DNA of 9,206 nt from Pelobacter sp. UBA6812 (GTDB taxonomy: Bacteria > Desulfobacterota > Desulfuromonadia > Desulfuromonadales > Syntrophotaleaceae). The position numbers were made by a program, and so were the translations under genes. The notes beneath the pieces are model-generated. The model was not told where the DNA came from. It saw only the letters and a list, made by a program, of their open reading frames with translations, and did no database searches. The stretch is taken from assembly GCA_002452265.1 (NCBI GenBank), contig DKEW01000059.1:580-9785 (forward strand), written 5' to 3'. Numbering within the stretch: position 1 is the first letter of the stretch; each line of letters starts with the position of its first letter. Of the stretch, positions 6,157 to 9,206 are shown in pieces.

Positions 6157-7976
6157 GCGCACAAAGCCTCCCGGCGGCCGCTGAGCAACCGCTGATAGGT
6201 GAAGAAAGCCGCGGCCCCTTCACGTCCCATGTAACGCTGGATGGTTTTCTGGTCGGTCTGCAGCAGATCGATCAGGATCAACCCGTCCAGCACATCGCTG
6301 AACTGCGGATCGAGGTTGAAAGTCAGTAGCTTGCCGCCAAGATTAAGATAATGTCGCAGCAGCACCGGGATCCCCTTCTGTTGCACCTCGATATCGGCCA
6401 CCAGGGGAGCCACCTGTTCCATGTTGCTGTAAAAGTTTCGGGCCATCTCCCCGCTGCAACCGCGAATGCGCGCCTTGGCGTGAAACGGCACGCGCGGTTT
6501 TACCAGCCGCGACAATTGCGGCAAGGGCATTTCGGCATGCAGGGTGCCGGCTATCAGCTTACGGGACAGGTCGCAATAATCGCGGGTAATGCTGACCGGG
6601 CCGAACAGCACCCGGTAGCGGGGATTTTTTACCACGAATCGACCGATCCCCTTCCACAGCAGCAACAGGGGGGAATAGCTTTTCTGGTATTCGGGCCGCA
6701 CGAAAGAGCGCCCCAACTCCAGCGCCGGGCCGATGGCGTCGAACATGCGGCGGCGGTATTTGAACAGGGTATGGGTATACAGCCCCTGCTTGCCGAAGCG
6801 CTCCAGCAGCATGTCGCAGCAGCCGACACGATAAGCTCCGACCAGCTCATGCCGCTCGCTATGCCACAGGAACAGGTGCAGGTAATTCTGATCGAAACGG
6901 TCCAGGTCAAAGGATCGGCCGGTGCCCTCCCCCACCGCCCTGAAGGTGAGTTCGCGCAATCGCCCGATCTCCAGCAACAGGTACGGAATCTGGCCGGCTT
7001 CGGCCTGCCACACCTGCAGAGGTCCGCTTTGCACCAGCAATTGCCCCTGGGACAACCGGGACACCTCATCAGCCATAAGATCCGCATCCTGAGGTGAAAT
7101 AATATCTTGCGCAACATCACCACCGGAGGGTTTGGAAGGCCCCGCCGGGGTCGCGGTTTCTGCCAGCAAGTAGGTGCGCAAACGCAGATAATCGATGCGT
7201 TCGCGGTCATCGGCACACTGGGCCAGGCGCGACCAGGACACCGGTCGGCCGCCGCGCAATCGCACCGTGCCGCCCTGATGGCGCAACAACATGCGCCCCA
7301 ACAACAAGGTTCGCAGACGCGGGTGGATCAGGCCGGCCGCCTGGAACAGTATGCCGTTACGGCCGGGGATATATACGGGGATCACGGGGGCCTGGCAGTG
7401 GCGGATCAACGCCCCCACCGATGTTTGCCAGGGAGGATCGGCCACTTCGCGGCGACGCAGTTGCAGATGCGATACCTCACCGGCCGGAAAAGTCAGCAGC
7501 AACCCGCCTTCGCGGACATGGCGGATGGCCTGACGCAAAGGCCCGATATTGACGCGCGCGCCCTGCGCACCACCGAGGATATCAACCCCGATGAGGGCCT
7601 CGCGCAAAGGCGGCAGGCGCTGTAGCAAACTGTTGGCCAGCACCTTGACATCCGGACGGATACGCCGCAGCGTCTCGATCATGACCAGCCCCTCAATGGC
7701 ACCAAACGGATGATTGGCTACCACGATAGCCGCCCCCTGGCGGGGGACATGCTCAAGACCTTCGCCCTCCAGTTCGCAAGCCACGTTCATGCGCTCCAGC
7801 ACCGCCCGGCAGAAATCCTCAGGCGTGTCCTTCTGTGGCAATTTCCGATATATATCCCGGCATTGCCGCACTCCGAGAAGTTTTTCCAGCGGATCGACCA
7901 CCAGGGTCCTGAACATGGGGTTATGCGCCAGGGGCCAGGGAATATCGAAAGGATCGGACGTAATGTGGTCGCTCAT
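6153..7976 (-). CDS. Two-domain lipid acyltransferase: PlsC-like plus GNAT-like (OlsF/COG3176 type)
   Basis: Predicted membrane-associated acyltransferase of 607 residues. The N-terminal lysophospholipid acyltransferase domain (about 40-270) has NHPFGAIEG with H89 and an acidic residue at E95 (the H-x5-D/E spacing of this subfamily), FPAGEVS at 163-169 in place of the FPEGT block, and PVIPVYIPG at 197-205. A linker at about 272-305 is low in complexity. The C-terminal GNAT-like domain (about 315-490) contains LTFRAVGEG (343-351), LVGAYRVG (378-385) and ELGRSFVRPEY (420-430), all typical of the OlsB/autoinducer-synthase-like N-acyltransferase group once called putative hemolysin. This layout matches bifunctional ornithine-lipid synthase OlsF, which N-acylates ornithine and then O-acylates the product; whether this protein uses ornithine cannot be read here. 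The start is ATG 7976 because GGAGG lies 8 bases upstream, while the in-frame ATG at 7991 has no ribosome site. It overlaps the next gene by 4 bases. Confidence 0.9.
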   Translation of the reverse strand: MSDHITSDPFDIPWPLAHNPMFRTLVVDPLEKLLGVRQCRDIYRKLPQKDTPEDFCRAVLERMNVACELEGEGLEHVPRQGAAIVVANHPFGAIEGLVMIETLRRIRPDVKVLANSLLQRLPPLREALIGVDILGGAQGARVNIGPLRQAIRHVREGGLLLTFPAGEVSHLQLRRREVADPPWQTSVGALIRHCQAPVIPVYIPGRNGILFQAAGLIHPRLRTLLLGRMLLRHQGGTVRLRGGRPVSWSRLAQCADDRERIDYLRLRTYLLAETATPAGPSKPSGGDVAQDIISPQDADLMADEVSRLSQGQLLVQSGPLQVWQAEAGQIPYLLLEIGRLRELTFRAVGEGTGRSFDLDRFDQNYLHLFLWHSERHELVGAYRVGCCDMLLERFGKQGLYTHTLFKYRRRMFDAIGPALELGRSFVRPEYQKSYSPLLLLWKGIGRFVVKNPRYRVLFGPVSITRDYCDLSRKLIAGTLHAEMPLPQLSRLVKPRVPFHAKARIRGCSGEMARNFYSNMEQVAPLVADIEVQQKGIPVLLRHYLNLGGKLLTFNLDPQFSDVLDGLILIDLLQTDQKTIQRYMGREGAAAFFTYQRLLSGRREALCA

Positions 7977-7984
7977 AGCGCTTG

Positions 7985-7989
7985 CCTCC
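7985..7989 (-). promoter_or_regulatory. Ribosome binding site fixing the acyltransferase start
   Basis: GGAGG on the minus strand, 8 bases before ATG 7976. It overlaps the in-frame ATG at 7991, which makes that upstream codon an unlikely start. Confidence 0.75.
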
Positions 7990-7991
7990 AT

Positions 7992-8169
7992 TGATGCGTT
8001 ATCGGAACAAGCGAAGGCTAGCGCAGCAAAATTAGGGAAAGGTTATGGACTGGTTAATTTCAGGTAGGAATGGAGAATCGGTAAATATTCACTTGAGCCG
8101 AATTGATCACATCACCCCGCAGGATGTGCTGAGGCACGAAACGCATCGTTCCTGATACGTCCTTGTAAG
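7992..8169. other. Upstream region of the acyltransferase gene
   Basis: Apart from the possible promoter, no gene is visible. TGATCACATCA at 8104-8114 is a short dyad (TGAT/ATCA) but has the wrong spacing for FNR and does not fit CRP. The repeat-like sequence begins at about 8170. Confidence 0.4.
8057..8085 (-). promoter_or_regulatory. Possible sigma-70-type promoter for the acyltransferase gene
   Basis: TTTACC (8085-8080) and TGAAAT (8062-8057) on the minus strand are 17 bases apart, each with 4 of 6 consensus matches. They lie about 80 bases before the start codon, in the AT-rich stretch between the repeat array and the gene. A second weak pair (TTAACC / TAATTT, 17 bases apart) lies just downstream. 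The evidence is weak. Confidence 0.25.
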
Positions 8170-8422
8170 ATCAAAACGCGGGGACGCGCCCCTGCCTGTC
8201 GGCCGCACAGGGGAAAGGATAGAGTAGAGGGCAAGGCAAATGCGTTTATCAAATACAGCAGCACCGGTTCCGGCGACGGCTGTGCTGTGAGCTGCGTGCC
8301 CCACCTATGTCGGCAAATGAAGCCCAACGCAGACGCGCCGATTGCTTTCTCGGCAAGGTGCATCGAGTCAAGCTCTTTTGCGACAGACATAGTGGCGAAG
8401 CCAGACCCTAAGCCATTTCTTT

Positions 8423-8458
8423 GGATACTTTCTTTGGGGCCTTGCAAAGAAAGTATCC
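8423..8458. repeat. 14-bp perfect hairpin, repeat copy 1
   Basis: GGATACTTTCTTTG (8423-8436) and CAAAGAAAGTATCC (8445-8458) pair perfectly around an 8-base loop. The structure is identical in the second copy. Confidence 0.85.
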
Positions 8459-8555
8459 CGGCTGCCGGCCGGGACCGGCGAACTTGAAGTAAAGGTTTTA
8501 AGAATCCAAGATATCAACTTCAAGACCGCGGGGACGCGCCCCCGCCCGGCGCCTG

Positions 8556-8581
8556 ACTTTTTGTCCAAGCCCACAAAAAGT
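8556..8581. repeat. 9-bp perfect hairpin, repeat copy 1
   Basis: ACTTTTTGT (8556-8564) and ACAAAAAGT (8573-8581) surround an 8-base loop. The A/T-rich arms follow the GC-rich GCGGGG/CCCCGC stem at 8528-8545. The same pair occurs at 9107-9132. Confidence 0.8.
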
Positions 8582-8974
8582 AAGCAAAAAGGGGCTCCCC
8601 TCCGGAGGGCAGGTCGCGACGGGAAGCCGAAGTTAGTGACCGTCACGTGATGCATAGCGTCGGTGGTCTCTTTCGACTCCCCTTCTGGCAACCGGTGGCA
8701 GGGGGCTACGAGAGGATTCGTTTCTTGCGAGGCGGGCGTCAAGAGGCAGTTGGTTGAAATCACAGACAAAACCCCAAGCAAAACGGCTTGTCGGTGTTTC
8801 CGAGGCAGCAGCGCCGGTGCCGGCAACAGCTGTGCTGCGAGTTGCGCGCCCCACCTCTGTCGACAAATGAAGCCCAACGAAGACGTGCCGTGTGTCCTTT
8901 ACCTGCAAGGTGCGTCGAGTCAAGCCCCATTGCGACAGACATAACGGCGAAGCCAGACCCTAGGCCATTTCTTT

Positions 8975-9010
8975 GGATACTTTCTTTGGGGCCTTGCAAA
9001 GAAAGTATCC
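8975..9010. repeat. 14-bp perfect hairpin, repeat copy 2
   Basis: The same arms and loop as at 8423-8458, shifted by 552 bases with no change. Confidence 0.85.
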
Positions 9011-9106
9011 CGGCTGCCGGCCGGGACCGGCGAACTTGATGTTAAGGTTTCGAAACATTCAAACACAACTTCAAGACCGCGGGGACGCGCCCCCGCCCGG
9101 CGCCTG

Positions 9107-9132
9107 ACTTTTTGTCCAAGCCCACAAAAAGT
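9107..9132. repeat. 9-bp perfect hairpin, repeat copy 2
   Basis: ACTTTTTGT (9107-9115) and ACAAAAAGT (9124-9132), the counterpart of 8556-8581 at an offset of 551. The GCGGGG/CCCCGC stem precedes it at 9079-9096. Confidence 0.8.
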
Positions 9133-9206
9133 AAGCAAAAAAGGGCTCCCCTGCGGGGGGCAAGTCGCGACGGGAAGCAGAGGCCAATAACCACCGCGCG
9201 ATGGAT

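Larger units (their letters stand above)
8170..9206. repeat. Long-period (about 551 bp) direct repeat array of serial hairpins, open at the right edge
   Basis: The stretch 8256-8655 is repeated at 8806-9206 with an offset of 550-552. The 16-mer CGCGGGGACGCGCCCC occurs three times (8177, 8527, 9078), marking a shortened first unit, one full unit and the start of a third. Each full unit carries a series of inverted repeats: an imperfect CAGCAGC/GCTGTGCTG stem, a 14-bp perfect stem, a GC-rich CCGGC cluster, GCGGGG/CCCCGC, ACTTTTTGT/ACAAAAAGT and a CCCTCC/GGAGGG palindrome. Open frames across the area exist on both strands, but the differences between copies fall in all three codon positions, so I do not call genes. 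I recognise no transposase and no CRISPR-type spacing. Confidence 0.85.

Noticed and set aside
6351..7097. Plus-strand open frame of 248 codons, with another at 7107-7625
   Set aside because: Antisense to the two-domain acyltransferase, with glutamine/histidine-rich composition typical of shadow frames and no motif.
8104..8114. FNR or CRP operator upstream of the acyltransferase
   Set aside because: TGATCACATCA has a 3-base centre instead of the 4 needed for FNR and lacks the CRP half-sites.
8112..9138. Several minus- and plus-strand open frames of 65-169 codons across the repeat array
   Set aside because: They start or run through hairpins, have no domain and no good ribosome sites, and differences between the two repeat copies fall in all codon positions, so coding constraint is not seen.
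8170..9206. CRISPR array
   Set aside because: The unit is about 551 bp and spacers are not regular 30-40-base segments between short identical repeats. No cas gene is present.

Overview
The window looks like chromosomal DNA of a Gram-negative bacterium of moderately high GC. Every gene I accept reads on the minus strand. A Desulfuromonadales-type organism (Pelobacter/Geobacter relatives) is my best guess from gene content, namely a large chemoreceptor, an EAL-CBS-GGDEF protein and a fused lipid acyltransferase, plus the style of the intergenic palindromes. This is an impression and not a proof; a gammaproteobacterium is not excluded.

Layout in transcription order, right to left. (1) Positions 8170-9206 hold no credible gene. 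They contain a long-period (about 551 bp) direct repeat made of serial hairpins, which appears to run past the window edge. (2) Positions 7976-5917 hold a two-domain lipid acyltransferase (PlsC-like plus GNAT-like, OlsF/COG3176 type), whose stop codon overlaps the start of a 79-residue basic protein. (3) Positions 5764-2645 hold a tight run: a 38-residue single-span membrane protein, a GT4 glycosyltransferase and an EAL-CBS-GGDEF cyclic-di-GMP protein whose start lies inside the glycosyltransferase gene. (4) Positions 2329-2644 are intergenic and carry a 108-bp imperfect palindrome just past the EAL gene. (5) Positions 2328-1759 encode a PAP2-family membrane phosphatase. (6) From 1669 to the left edge runs a methyl-accepting chemotaxis protein, cut at the tip of its signalling hairpin.

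The acyltransferase, the SQD2/MgtA-like glycosyltransferase and the PAP2 phosphatase could all act on membrane lipids: lyso- or amino-lipid acylation, sugar transfer to a lipid such as diacylglycerol, and phosphatidic acid dephosphorylation. A locus for glycolipid or aminolipid remodelling, with a c-di-GMP enzyme and a chemoreceptor beside it, is a reasonable inference; no substrate can be read from the sequence. The least explained items are the hairpin repeat array, the 108-bp palindrome, the two small proteins and a strong palindrome inside the chemoreceptor gene.
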